From NCBI RefSeq assembly GCF_014648135.1, contig NZ_BMQN01000012.1:1-64000 (forward strand): a stretch of 64,000 nt of DNA, given 5' to 3'. Each line of letters starts with the position of its first letter. Within the stretch, counting starts at the first letter, position 1. The stretch is from Deinococcus sedimenti. GTDB taxonomy: Bacteria > Deinococcota > Deinococci > Deinococcales > Deinococcaceae. The translations under genes and the position numbers were made by a program. Below, piece after piece: positions 43,868 through 55,000 of the stretch. The notes beneath the pieces are model-generated. The model made no database searches. It was not told the DNA's origin and saw nothing but the letters and a program-made list of their open reading frames with translations.

Positions 43868-45535
43868 GTGCCCTCCCGGTCCGCGCAACGTGACGATTTC
43901 GCCGATTCCATCACCGCCCTGATCGACCTGGCGCAGTGGGACGCGGCCCGGCGCACCATCCAGGCGGCCTTTGCGGTCGCGCGGACCGGGACGCGCTTCA
44001 CGCAGCTGCTGCGCTGGTTCGAGGCGCTGCCGCCCGCCGGTCCGGACGATCTCGCCGCCGCGCGGCTGCACCTGCGGCTGCACGCGAACGTGCCGCTGCA
44101 ACCGGACCTCGAACGGGTCGCCCGGATGTACGCGCAGCGGCCCGCGACCGCGCCGAACGCGCACGCCCTGCTTGCCTGGTCGCACAGCATCACGTCCAGC
44201 GACTTCCGGCCGGCCCTGGCGTCCGCCGAGCTCGCCCTGCAGGACGTCACGCGCCTCAACGACTACGAGCACGGCATGGCCCTGCGGGCGCGCGCCAAGG
44301 CGAGGCTGCGCCTGCACCTGCCCGGCTGGGAGGACGACTACCGCGCCGCCCTGCCCCTCACGGAGGGCCGCGCCCGTACGCTGACGACCATGGAATACAG
44401 CGTCTCGCTGCTGCACACCGAGCGGCACGCGGAGGGCATGGAACTCCTGGCCCGGGCCGCGCTGGGGGCGCGCGGAGACGAACTGGAAGGCTGGGTGGTC
44501 AGCACCAAGGGCTACGCGCACCTGCACCACGCCGAACTCGACGAGGCGCAGGACTGTTTCGAGGCCTGCCTGCGGCTGGCACCGACCTTCCGCGGGTCCG
44601 GCCACACCGGGCTGGCGGCCGTGCTGCGCGCCCGGGGCGAATGGAACCGCGCCGAGGCCCTGTACCAGCAGGCCCTGACCCGCGCGCAGGACAGTGGGGA
44701 CCTTCACCACCTGCAGCAGGCGCGCCGCGGCCTGGGCCACACGGCGCGCCTGCGCGGGCAGGGGCTGCGCGCCATTGAGTGGCTCACGCAGGCGGCCGTG
44801 ACCATCCCGGCCGAGCGGGACCACGGCCACAGCTGGGTGCACGTGGACCTCGCGGCCGCGCACGTCTTCCTCCCCCAGCTGGACGCCGCACACGTGACGG
44901 ACCTGCTGGACCGCACGGGCCCGCTGGGCAGTGAGGACGCGGCCCGCGCGGTGATCGTCCGCGCGGAACTCGCGCGACGGCAGGGGCACCTGGACCACGC
45001 CCGGCAGCTGCTGCGGGACCTGAACCCCCGCATGCTGTGGACGCGGGAGGAAGCGGCGGCCCAGCCGGAGTTGTTCGCGCTGCTGGGCCCGGACGCGCCC
45101 TCTCCCCTGCCCCGCGCCGGGACGCTGCAGGTGACCGTCACGGCGGCCGGGTACCCCGAGGTGAGCGTCAGTGGGCGCCCGGTGTCGCTGCCGGACCTGG
45201 CGGTGGTGGCGCTGGTCGCGCTGCTGGACGCGGGTGGCACCCTCGACGCGGAGTCGCTGGCGGACGCCGTGCGCGACGACGCGCCCCGGTCTGCCCGGCA
45301 GCGGGCGCAGCGGGTGTCGCGCGCGCTGCAGGCCCTGCGCGGCGGGCTGGGCTGGCCCGGCAGCGTCACGCACGTCCGGGGCCGGTACCAGCTTGATCCC
45401 GGCGCGGCCTGGTCGTACGACATCCTGAACCTGCAGCGGGCCGGGCAGCCCATCCCGGCGTTCCTGCGGGGCGTGCATGCCTTTCCGTGGGTGCTGGACC
45501 GGGAGCAGCACCTGCTGCTCGGCGATCCGGACTGA
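43868..45535 (+). CDS. TPR-repeat protein with C-terminal winged-helix domain (regulator)
   Basis: 555 residues. Residues 1-390 are helical repeats of TPR type (GYAHLHHAELDEAQDCFEAC near 220, and AEALYQQALTRAQDSGDLHH near 265). Residues about 420-520 look like an OmpR/SARP-type winged helix (SLPDLAVVALVALLDAGG, TLDAESLADAV, GRYQLDP). The order (TPR first, DNA-binding last) is the reverse of SARP proteins. The start is GTG with TAGCAT 6 nt upstream and no ribosome site. It probably regulates the divergent chemosensory operon; this is inference. Confidence 0.75.
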   Translation: MPSRSAQRDDFADSITALIDLAQWDAARRTIQAAFAVARTGTRFTQLLRWFEALPPAGPDDLAAARLHLRLHANVPLQPDLERVARMYAQRPATAPNAHALLAWSHSITSSDFRPALASAELALQDVTRLNDYEHGMALRARAKARLRLHLPGWEDDYRAALPLTEGRARTLTTMEYSVSLLHTERHAEGMELLARAALGARGDELEGWVVSTKGYAHLHHAELDEAQDCFEACLRLAPTFRGSGHTGLAAVLRARGEWNRAEALYQQALTRAQDSGDLHHLQQARRGLGHTARLRGQGLRAIEWLTQAAVTIPAERDHGHSWVHVDLAAAHVFLPQLDAAHVTDLLDRTGPLGSEDAARAVIVRAELARRQGHLDHARQLLRDLNPRMLWTREEAAAQPELFALLGPDAPSPLPRAGTLQVTVTAAGYPEVSVSGRPVSLPDLAVVALVALLDAGGTLDAESLADAVRDDAPRSARQRAQRVSRALQALRGGLGWPGSVTHVRGRYQLDPGAAWSYDILNLQRAGQPIPAFLRGVHAFPWVLDREQHLLLGDPD

Positions 45536-45620
45536 CCGCAGCTGGAGGTAAGGCCCTGGGGCCAGCAGCGGGCCCTGCGGCCGGCCCCCGTGGCCACGTG
45601 CGGGTCCCGGGCGGCGGCGG

Positions 45621-46643
45621 TCAGTCGGCCGCCAGGGAGGCGCCACCGAACCGGGCGAGGGCGTCTCGCATCTCGGCCAGCCACGCGGCGCGCACGTCGA
45701 GGGGAGTGAGCACCTCGGCCCGCGCGCCCCACGACAGCAGGAACGGCATCAGGTCACGCGGCAGGCCGGTCTCGTCCACGCCGGCGTAGAACTCGATGTC
45801 GACGAAACCGTCCCCGCGGATCAGGGTCGCCTGCGGGAAGCCGCCCTCCAGCACCCGGTAGGCGGCCTCTGGGTCGAAGCGGACGGTGACGGTCACGCCC
45901 TGCTCGCTGCCGATGACGCCCCAGGCGTCGGACAGGTACGCCTGCGGGTCGAAGCCGGGATCGGGGTCGTACCGTTCGGCGAGCAGGTGCAGGTTGGTCA
46001 TGCGCGCCAGCTTGAACATCTCTACCCGGTCCGTGGCGCGGTTGAGGCCGATCACGAACGGGGCGAGGTTCGTGCGGCTGATCTCCACGAAGTACACGCA
46101 CAGTTCCACGCCGGTGCGCAGGATGCCGTTGCCCTCGCGGTGATCGAAGTGCAGCACCTGCCCGTCCAGCCACGCGCTGCCGATGACTTCCATCTGCCGG
46201 TCGGTGAACATGGTGCCGCCCCCGCCACGCAGGCTGGCGTTCAGGGTGTGACGGACCCGTTCCGGCAGCGCGAGGGACAGCGTGGTCAGCGCCTGCCGGT
46301 AGTGGCCGCCCAGCGCGGGGGAATGATGATGCGCCAGGCGCAGCGCCGTGTAGGCGGCCAGCACCTCGGTCGGCCGCAGGAGGGTCCCGCTGCGCGGGAT
46401 GACGTACTGCCCGGGCGTCTGCTCGTGCACGGGGTGTCCCATCCGGCGCAGGGCTTCGAGGTCGCGCTGGACACTGCGCTGCCCGATACCGAACCGCTCG
46501 GCCAGCTGGGCGGTGCTCTGGGGGCGGGCCTGCAGTTCGGCGAGCAGCGCGGTGAGGCGGTGGGATTTATGCCAGCTGCGGGGCGTCCGCTGCGGGTCAG
46601 TGGCGTGGTCCGGCCTGTCGTCCGGGGCGTACGTGCTGGTCAT
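45621..46643 (-). CDS. WYL-domain (YafY-type) transcriptional regulator
   Basis: 340 residues from ATG 46643. An in-frame GTG at 46670 is rejected because TACGGT ends 6 nt before the ATG and a palindrome lies where the longer start would be. The N-terminal HTH is ERFGIGQRSVQRDLEALRRM, and the sensor WYL domain (about 130-335) carries RRTNLAPFVIGLNR-like residues (ISRTNLAPFVIGLN). WYL domains bind nucleotide-type ligands. A perfect 9-bp palindrome upstream is its probable own operator. It is transcribed convergently to the TPR/winged-helix gene. Confidence 0.88.
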   Translation of the reverse strand: MTSTYAPDDRPDHATDPQRTPRSWHKSHRLTALLAELQARPQSTAQLAERFGIGQRSVQRDLEALRRMGHPVHEQTPGQYVIPRSGTLLRPTEVLAAYTALRLAHHHSPALGGHYRQALTTLSLALPERVRHTLNASLRGGGGTMFTDRQMEVIGSAWLDGQVLHFDHREGNGILRTGVELCVYFVEISRTNLAPFVIGLNRATDRVEMFKLARMTNLHLLAERYDPDPGFDPQAYLSDAWGVIGSEQGVTVTVRFDPEAAYRVLEGGFPQATLIRGDGFVDIEFYAGVDETGLPRDLMPFLLSWGARAEVLTPLDVRAAWLAEMRDALARFGGASLAAD

Positions 46644-46649
46644 GCGCGC

Positions 46650-46655
46650 ACCGTA
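46650..46655 (-). promoter_or_regulatory. Leaderless -10 box of the WYL regulator gene
   Basis: TACGGT on the minus strand, 6 nt (GCGCGC) before ATG 46643, no ribosome site. Confidence 0.5.
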
Positions 46656-46680
46656 GGTCAGGCGTGACACTCGCCTGACC
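46656..46680. promoter_or_regulatory. Palindromic operator upstream of the WYL regulator
   Basis: GGTCAGGCG at 46656-46664 and its reverse complement CGCCTGACC at 46672-46680, separated by 7 bp. It abuts the -10 box. It is placed for autoregulation. Confidence 0.6.
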
Positions 46681-47072
46681 GCAGCTTGTAATATAGTTCA
46701 CTTCTATAGAAAATCTGCGCCAATCACGATCAGATCATCCCCTTTGCATATGCGGCCCATGTCCCAGCGCGAGCGCGGCCACCGCTGCACCCCCCTAAAG
46801 CGTCTTTCCGAAAGAGCTGTTCACTATGGCCAGGCGGACTTGTGAAGCTGTGCAGGAGAGCGAGTGAATTTTACAGACCAGGACGGAATGGAACCGTTGC
46901 GAAGCAGAAAATGGGGGCATCAGACGCCTGCTGTCCTGATGCCGTAATTCGGAGCACGGCTCCAACCGGCATTGGCCAGACCGAAGTCCAGACTCCGGCG
47001 TTCGCATGACCGCCGACACCATCAACGCGGGCATCACCGTCATCGGGAAGCCGGACTCACAGGGAGCTGACT
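46681..47072. other. AT-richer spacer between the WYL regulator and the fibronectin-III gene
   Basis: About 390 bases with much lower GC than the surroundings (for example TTGTAATATAGTTCAC). No gene with a ribosome site and normal codon use is seen, though a 40-80-codon minus-strand frame exists. It contains no clear inverted repeats of an insertion sequence. It may be a 3' region of the surface-protein operon plus foreign DNA. Confidence 0.4.
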
Positions 47073-47073
47073 G

Positions 47074-49023
47074 TCACGGGGTCACACTGACCTCTTCGGT
47101 CGGGGCGCTGATCTCCCCCTCGCTGCTGAGGGCCCGCAGCACATACCGGGAGTCGGCCTTGCCGTCCGGGTCGGTGTAGGTGAGGTCGGGCAGCACGTCC
47201 GAGACTTCCAGAAGGCGGGTGCCGTCCAGGCGGTACACCACGTACCGCGCGGGTGCGGCGCCGGCCGTCCAGGTCAGGCGCACGCCCCCTTCTGGCAGCA
47301 GGGCGGCGCGCACGTCCGTGGGCCGGGTGCTGCCTGCCGGTGCGGGTCGGCTGGCGGTGACGGGCGCGGCAGGTTCCGAACGGTTGCCGGTGCGGTCCAG
47401 GCTCCGCAGGGAGTAGCGGTACGCCACGCCGGGGACTCCCGTGGCGTCGGTGTATGTGCGCGCCGGGGCGTCCACGCTGCCCACGACCGCCGGGTCCGAC
47501 GCCGGGGCGGCGCGGGTGATCTCGAACCGGGCGAGGTCCGGCACTTCGGACTGCGCCCAGGTGAGGGTCACGCCAGCGGCGGTCACGGCGGCCGGTTGCA
47601 GTAAGGGTGGTGGGGGTGGGGTCACGTCCAGCAGGGCGGCCGCAGCCGGAGCAGACGGCAGGGAATTGACGCGGCTGGAGTTCACGGCCAGCACGCGGTA
47701 GTGATAGCGGGTCTGCACGCCCTGCGGGATGGCGTCCACGTACGTGGTCCCCGTGATGGGCAGGCCGGTCAGCAGGAATTCCGGCGCGGTGGGCGGGTCC
47801 CCCTCGGAGCGGTAGACCCAGTACCCCGTCAGGTCGCGTTCTGTGTTCGCCGTCCAGGTCAGGGTCAGGGTGTCCCGGCCGGGCGTGACGGTCACTCCGG
47901 CGGGTGCGGCGGGCGGAGTGAGGTTCTGTCCGGTGGCGGCCGTCAGCGTGCCCCGGCCGCTCACCTGCCCGGTGTCGTCGGCGGCGGCCAGGGCGTACAG
48001 GTAGGGTACGCCGCCCTCGACCTGATCCACGTAGCTGCGGTCGGTGGGGGTCAGCTTCGCCACGGCCGTCAGGGTGTCCGGCGTGGTGCCGCGCAGCACG
48101 ATCACCGAGCGCACGCGCGGGTCGGTTCCGGGCGTCCAGGCCAGCGTCACGGTGCGGTTTCCCGGCGTGGCGCTGGCGATTTCCGGGCTGGGGATGGGCG
48201 TGTCCTCGCGGGCGGTCAGGGTGACGGGCGCGCTGGGCGCGGACTCCCGGCCAAACAGGTCCACGGCACTGACCTGATACCGGTACGTCTGGCCGGGCCT
48301 GGATTCCTCGTCCGTGAAGACGTCCCCTCCCGGTTCCCGGGTGATGAAGAACGGAGCGGGTTCCAGTCGCGTGTAACTGCCGGTGGCGGCGGCGCGGAAC
48401 ACGTTGTAGGCAACGACGGCGTGGCTGTCGTCGGGGGGCGCGGCAGTCCAGGTCAGGCGCGCCGGCGCTCCACCCGTGACGGTCAGGTTGGTCGGGGCGG
48501 GAACCGGCGGGGTGGGGCCGGTGCGGAAACTGGCGCCGCCCACGCGGGTGCGGGCGCCCCCGTTCACGGCGTACACGGTGGCCGTGTAGGCGCCCGGCTG
48601 CAGGCCCGTCAGGGTGGTCTGAATGCCCAGCGCGCGGGCCAGGGCGGGGCGGGCCACCACGTTCAGGTTGAAGATGGCGCGTTCGAAACTGCTGTCGGCC
48701 GTGAGCGGTGCGGTGTAGACGGAGGTAATGGCGTCGTACTCCTCACGGGAGATGCCGGAGGCCGCCGTGAAGGGCTGCGGTGAGGCGACGGGAATGTCAC
48801 GTTGGGACGTGCCCGTCACCTGAACGACGAACCCGCCTGTCGGAATGACGTCTCCGGGCAGGTACCACCGCAGGTGGGCTCCGTCCGGGGTCGGCAGGAC
48901 GACCAGGCCGGTCTTTTCGGTTCTGGTTGGCGTGGTCTGGGTCACGGTGGTCCGGTCGGGGCCACTCTGGGCCGTGGCAAGGCCGACGCTGCTGAGGAGA
49001 ATCAGGGTGGTCAGGGTGCGCAT
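47074..49023 (-). CDS. Secreted fibronectin type III repeat protein
   Basis: 649 residues. The signal peptide LTTLILLSSVGLATAQS is cleaved near residue 19. After an N-terminal unique part (20-150), five or six FnIII-like domains follow, each with the LTW...D..G Y.VYR pattern (for example LTWTANTERDLTGYWVYR and ERVTPPPPPLL-type spacers). Family members bind polysaccharides or other proteins outside the cell. GGAG precedes the ATG. It lies 50 nt after the giant gene, behind a hairpin, as the last gene of the minus-strand surface operon. Confidence 0.85.
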   Translation of the reverse strand: MRTLTTLILLSSVGLATAQSGPDRTTVTQTTPTRTEKTGLVVLPTPDGAHLRWYLPGDVIPTGGFVVQVTGTSQRDIPVASPQPFTAASGISREEYDAITSVYTAPLTADSSFERAIFNLNVVARPALARALGIQTTLTGLQPGAYTATVYAVNGGARTRVGGASFRTGPTPPVPAPTNLTVTGGAPARLTWTAAPPDDSHAVVAYNVFRAAATGSYTRLEPAPFFITREPGGDVFTDEESRPGQTYRYQVSAVDLFGRESAPSAPVTLTAREDTPIPSPEIASATPGNRTVTLAWTPGTDPRVRSVIVLRGTTPDTLTAVAKLTPTDRSYVDQVEGGVPYLYALAAADDTGQVSGRGTLTAATGQNLTPPAAPAGVTVTPGRDTLTLTWTANTERDLTGYWVYRSEGDPPTAPEFLLTGLPITGTTYVDAIPQGVQTRYHYRVLAVNSSRVNSLPSAPAAAALLDVTPPPPPLLQPAAVTAAGVTLTWAQSEVPDLARFEITRAAPASDPAVVGSVDAPARTYTDATGVPGVAYRYSLRSLDRTGNRSEPAAPVTASRPAPAGSTRPTDVRAALLPEGGVRLTWTAGAAPARYVVYRLDGTRLLEVSDVLPDLTYTDPDGKADSRYVLRALSSEGEISAPTEEVSVTP

Positions 49024-49040
49024 GGGCTCCTTTGAACGGA

Positions 49041-49070
49041 TGCGCGGGCCACCTCACGGCAGCCCGCGCG
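49041..49070 (-). terminator. Hairpin between the giant protein gene and the FnIII gene
   Basis: 8-9-bp stem (49041-49049 with 49062-49070; the end pair is G-U), loop of 12 nt. It lies only 3 nt after the giant gene stop and is followed on the minus strand by CGTTCAAAGGAG. There is no T-run, so partial termination or mRNA processing is likely. Confidence 0.45.
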
Positions 49071-49073
49071 TCG

Positions 49074-52000
49074 TCAGAATTTCAGCGTGACGTCGGTGCT
49101 GATGGTGATATCGGGGATGCCGGAAATATCAATCGTTCCGGACGCTTTGCCTGTGAAGTAGCTGTCGTTGTCCGCCAGATGCACGTTGCCCTTGAGGGTC
49201 ACCGACAGGGCGGCCGAGGCTTTGATCTTCCCGCATTCACCGGAGGCTCTGGCCGCGGCGCTGAACGACACCGCGCCGTCCAGCGCGAAGGGAGCGGACT
49301 GGATACCCAGGTCGAGGTTCGAGCTGTACGCTCCAGAGATGCCGTATTTCGCGGTGCACAGGAAGAAGCTCTTCTGCCCGCTGAGCGAGAACTCCTTGCT
49401 GACCCCGACACCGAAGCGGATACGGTCCGGATTGATCATCAGGTAGCCGTTGCCCGACGTGACGTTCTTGACCTCGACCTTGATGGGGTTTTCCCTGGTG
49501 CCGACGTACAGGTGGCTTCCACGGGCGCCCGCGTACTGCTCCAGGAATCCGCTCAGCTTGATGATGCTGCCGAAGGTAAGGGGAGGGAGCTTCGAGCAGT
49601 CGAGCCCGGCCACGGCTGTGACGCCTCCAGAGCCCACGCAGCCCTGAAGCAGGAGGCCGCCCTGGGAGTTGACGTCGAGTTTGGCCCGGCCCTGGGGCGT
49701 CTTGCGGTCCCAGGTATCGCCACTGTTGACCACCCAGAGATCACCCGTGAGGTCCACTCCGCCCTGTCCCTGTCCACCCTTGCCGGTGATGATCCCCCTG
49801 ACATACGTCTTGGGCGGCGCGATCGGCGGACCCGTCAGACCCTGACGACTGGTGTCTTGAGTGGGCTCGACCAGCATGCTGAGGGTCATGCCCCCCTGGA
49901 CGGCCTCGTACGGCCCGGCAGTCCGGAACACCGGATCGCGGTCCAGTCCATTGGGCCAGTCCATGTTCACGGTGTACCCACCGAACAGCTCGTACACCTC
50001 GACGTTTTTGATGCCCACGGTCAGGTTGTCGAAGCCGGAGGCAACGTGGAACAGGATGGACCCGTACCCGACCGAGTCGGTGCCGCTGTCCGCCACAAAG
50101 TTAGGGGTTGGGCCGGTCCGCCCGAACGTCGCCTTCGCGTCGGCTTCCAGCAAGCCCAGCACTTTCAATCGGCCTCCACCGGTAAACGTCAGTGCGCCCT
50201 GATCGTTGATCACACCGTCCAGGGTGATGTCGTAAATGAGGTTGGCCGCGTGGATGCGCTCGGTGGTAAACCGCACGTCTTTCCCGCCGTTCACCCAGAA
50301 CAGCGACTTGGTGTTCTGCTCGACGGGCAGCTTGGAATTGACTTCGAGGCGCCCGTTCAGTCCCAGGGTGTAGCCTCCGCTGCTCTGCCGCTCGATACCC
50401 ACCTCCGCAATCGAGAAGGGGTATCCGTACAGACTCGTCAGGCCCGAGGTGGCACCCCGCCACGCCTGGCCGTCCAGACTGACATTCCCCAGGGGGTCCA
50501 TGCGGAGATTGCTGAGAAGCACGTCTCCGCTCTTCCCGATTTTCCAGTGGGCGTTGGCAAAGACGATGTCGGCCACCGGGCGTCCGGCCTGGACGGTCCA
50601 GGTGCCAGTCCCCAGTTCCAGGGTGGTCTGGCCGAAGGTGTGGGTGACCGGTCCGTTCGCACGGACGGTCCACCTCGCCCCGGCAGCCGCCCTGGCATCC
50701 CAGCCGATGTTCAGGTCCATCGTCTTCTCGACCAGGGGAAGCGGCAGCGACCCGGTGCTGCTCAGGGCCGAGATGCGCCCCGCAAGGACCTCGGCGCGCA
50801 GCTTGCTCAGACTCACGGTCCAGCCCAGCAGGTCCGTCTGAGCCGTGGGAACGTCAAAGGTGGTGACGAACCCGGACACGTTGTACGCGGCGGCCCCGGT
50901 CACGGTCAGAGGCGACGTCAGGATGGGGCTGCCGACCGTGACGTTCGCGGCCGGGAACACCAGACCCATCCAGTCGGTTGATGGGGCGACCTGATTCCCG
51001 GAGGCGGCGGCCAGTTCGTCGGCATTCCTGCTGCCCGACAGGTCGAGAATGGCCGTATTGGCACTGAGCGTCAGGCCGTCTTCAGCCAGGGGGGTCGTCA
51101 GCGGGCCGCTCAGGGCCAGTGGGGCCAGCAGGTGGCCGTTGTCGTCCAGCGGGGTGCTGTTCAGGGCCATGCTGACGTTGCCGCCAGCTACTGGAAGCGT
51201 CACGGTGCCGCTCACGGCCACACCGTCGCGGCTGAGACTCAGGGTGCCGAGGGTGACCGCAGCGTCGCCGAGCGCCGCCAGACTCAGGCGCCGCGACCCG
51301 AGATCCACGGTGACTGCCGTCGGGGTGCCGACCACGCGGGCCACGCTGCCGCTGACGGTGGCCTGCACGTTGGCGAAGTCGACCGTGTACCGCCCCAGGT
51401 CCCGGCCGGCGACCACCAGTGAATTCACCACGCCGCGGCCGGTCAGGCCATCGGGGTTGGCGTTCTCAAGGGACGTGACCTGCACGACCGTGCCGCCGAA
51501 CCGCACGGTTTCGGGGACATCCAGACGGTAATCGAGGTCCAGCCGGACCGGAGCGGACTGGCCGGGCTGGGTGTACTCGAACGTCAGCGTGTGGCGCCCA
51601 GGACGCTGCTCCGTGAACTCCTCGGTGAACTCCCTGGTCCGGGGGTTCGCGTCGCCCTGAAGGTCCAGGGTCGTGGTCCTGACCGGCTGGCCGTCGATCA
51701 GCCAGCGGCCCGACACGCGGCCCTCTCCGACGAAGGGAAGGTCCAGCGTGACCCGGAAGGGCTGGGAACTGGTCAGAGTGAAGAAGTCGTTCTCGGAAAG
51801 GACGCGGCCGCCCTGCTGCACCCACAGCACGGACGCGCGGCCCAGCTGGAGGGTGACCTTGACCTGAATGGTCAGGGTGGCGCGCGGCACGAGGGTACGC
51901 CGGGGATCGTACGCCAGGAGGGTCACCACGTAAGTCCCCGACCGGGTGTACAGGGTCCGCAGGACGGTGTCGGTCGTGGTGGAGCGCTGCACGCCGTTGC

Positions 52001-55000
52001 CGTAGTCGATGATGTATTCCATGCCCGGCAGCACGCCGCTCAGGTCGAACCGGTAGCCGACGCCGCTGTCGTCCACTTCGGCCACCCGGATGCTTTCAGT
52101 GGCCAGCAGCCCCACCGCCACGTCCGCCGTCGTGGATTCCAGGTTTAGTCGGTCGGAACGTTCCGGGCCGACCGTGATCGTGTACCGACCGAACGTCGTG
52201 TACGCATGGGTCAGGGTCACCTCGGTCTGTCCGGTCACGGTGTCACTCGTGTCGCCCCAGTTGACGGTGTACCGGACCGCAGGAACGAGGCCACTCAGGC
52301 GGGCCGTCACGGTGAGGGTGGTGTTCCCCCCGCCGGTGACGGTCAGGACGGCAGGCTGGGCTGTGATGGCGATGCTGGCGCTCGCCGGATCGACGCGCGT
52401 GGCACGGACGGTGACCGTGTAGTCGGAGGGCAGCGCGTACTCATGCGTTCTGGCGGCTGAAGTCGTGCCCGTGACGGTCTCGGTCGTGCCGTCGCCCCAG
52501 TCCAGGGCGTACGTCAGGCCAGCTTCCAGGCCCGAGATCCTGGCCGTGGCCTTCAGGTGGTCAGCGCTCAGGGCAATCGTGGTCGTCACGTTCAGAACGA
52601 TGAATTTGTCGCTGGACGCCTGGCCGCTGACCTTCAGAGCCACCCGGAAACCCCGGTCGACCCCCTGGCCGACGGTGGTGTACTGGTGGGTCACGTCGGC
52701 CGTGGTGACACCGGTAACGGTGGTCTCCGGGCTGCCGTCGCCCCAGTTCAGGGTGTACGTCAGCTGGGGAATCAGTTCACGGAGGCGCGCCGTGACGGTC
52801 AGGCCGTCGGCGGTCAGGGACCAGATCGAGGAGGTCTCAGGCACCCTGACGGTCAGGGCGTACGAGCGGGCCGTGCCAGGGGACGAGATGGTGAACAGTC
52901 CCGGCGTCAGGTAGACATGGGACCGCGTGGCTGTTGTCACGCCCGTGACCGTCTCGACCGTCCCGTCACCCCAGTTCAGGGTGTACACGGCGGTTTCGAC
53001 CAGGTCGAGCAGCTCGGCGGTCACGGTCTGCCCTAGATCGACCGTCGCGGAACCCGTGGCCGCAAGACCGACCAGCAGGTCGTAGCGGGGCAGATTGGAT
53101 GTGACGTCGATACTCAACGGGGGCGTCCCGGCGTGCGTGATCTGGACGGTGAAGGTGCCGCGGTCAGCGTAGGTGTGCCTCACCACCGACGTCCGGTCCG
53201 TCGCCACGAACGTCTCAGTGACGCTGTCGCCCCAGTTGACCGTGTAGGAATCGCCGATCAGCAGATGGCTGAGACTGAGGATGACCGAGAGGTCCTGCCC
53301 GGAGACCGTGGCGGTGGGGGTGGGAATCGTGGCCGTCACGGTGGCGGTCACGGGCGTGGTCTGTGCCGAGCCGAGCGTCACGGCGTAGGAGCCGGGCTGG
53401 GCGTAGGCGTGGGTCTTCTGGGTGGTGCTGGTGCCGCTCACGTTGTCCCTGGTGCCGTCACCCCAGTCCAGGGTGTACGTCACGCTCGGGACCAGCGTGG
53501 ACAGGCGGGCGGTGACGGCATCCCGCACGAAGGTCGTGGCAGGAGTCACGTCCAGCACCGGGGTTGGCGCGGTGACCGTCGCCGTGGCCGTCACGGTCAC
53601 GGTGGACGAGGAGCTGAGGGTCACCGTGAAGCGGCCCAGTTCGGCGTACGTGTGGCTGCGCTGGGCCGTGCTTGCGCCCGAGGCGACGGTCACGACTTCA
53701 GAGGTGCCGTCACCCCATTCGAGGCTATAACTCCCGGCCATCAGGTTGGACAGACCAGCGGTGACCGGGGTACCCAGGGTGACGGAGGCGGGCGTGACGG
53801 TCAGGACCGGCACCGGCGCGACCACTGTCACGACCGTGCTGAAAGCTGCCCGGCTGCCCGTGGCGAGCACGGAAATACCGTACTGCCCGGGGCGCGGGTA
53901 GGTGTGCGTGAGGCTGGCGGTGGTGGCCGTGGCCGTGACGACCTCGGTCACGCCGTACTCCCAGGTGACCGTGTACTCGGAGCCCGGCAGCAGATTCCCC
54001 AGGTTCAGGGTCGCGGTCAGGGGAGCGGTGGCGGCGGCGGTGCCAGTCGGGGTGGCAATGGTCACCGTGACGGTGGCGGAGGCGACCGTGGAACCGTTCA
54101 GGGTCAGGGTGACCCCGGAGGTGCCTGCCTCCGCGTAGGCGTGGGTGCGCTGCGCATCTGCGCTGCCGCTCAGGGTGTCGGCGGCGCCGTCGCCCCAGTT
54201 GAGGACGTAGTCCTGGCCGGGATACAGCCCCGTCACACTGGCGGTGATGGTCTGTCCTATGGCCGCGCTCGTAGGCGTGACCGTCAGGGTCGCGTCGGGC
54301 ACGGACACCGTGACGCTGGCCACCACCGGGGTGCTCACGCGCGGGTGGCGGACTTCCACCCGGAAGGTGCCCGGGCGGGCGTACGTGTGCACGAGCGTCA
54401 CGGCCGGGTCACCGTTCGGGTTCAGGAACGTGTCGGTGCTGCCGTCGCCCCAGTCCACCCGGTAGGCATCGACGGACGAGGTGGTCCTCATCAGGTTGCC
54501 GACCGTCACGGTCACCCGAAGGTCACTGGGCGCAAAGGTCAGCGTAGGCACCGGGGTCTGATAGTTCAGGGTCACGGTGCCCTGGGCCGGCGTGCCGCCC
54601 CCGGCATTCCTGACCGTCACCGTGTACGTGCCGTTCCTGGCGTACTCGTGCGTCAGGATCTCGGTCAGGCCGCTCCCGGGACTCACAAACGTCTGCACGG
54701 ACCCGTCGCCCCACTCCACGCTGTACGGGTAGTCGGAAGACGGCACCGGGATCAGGTGGCCGACAGTCAGCGTAACCCTGAGGTCACTCTCCCGGAAAGC
54801 GAGAGTCGGGGTGGGTACGCTGACCGTGACGAGGGCCGTGACGGGCATCACGCCCTGGGCGCTCAGGGTAATGGCAAAGGTGCCCGTCAGGTATTTCTGA
54901 CCGTCATTGAACGCGTGCGTGCGCGTGGCAGTGGCCACGCCGGTGAGGGTCTCGGTGGTGCCGTCCCCCCAGGCCAGCGTGTAGGTCAGGCCTGGCGTCA

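Noticed and set aside
46681..47072. Remnant of a mobile element in the AT-rich spacer
   Set aside because: Composition differs from neighbours, but no inverted repeats, target duplication or transposase fragments could be seen.
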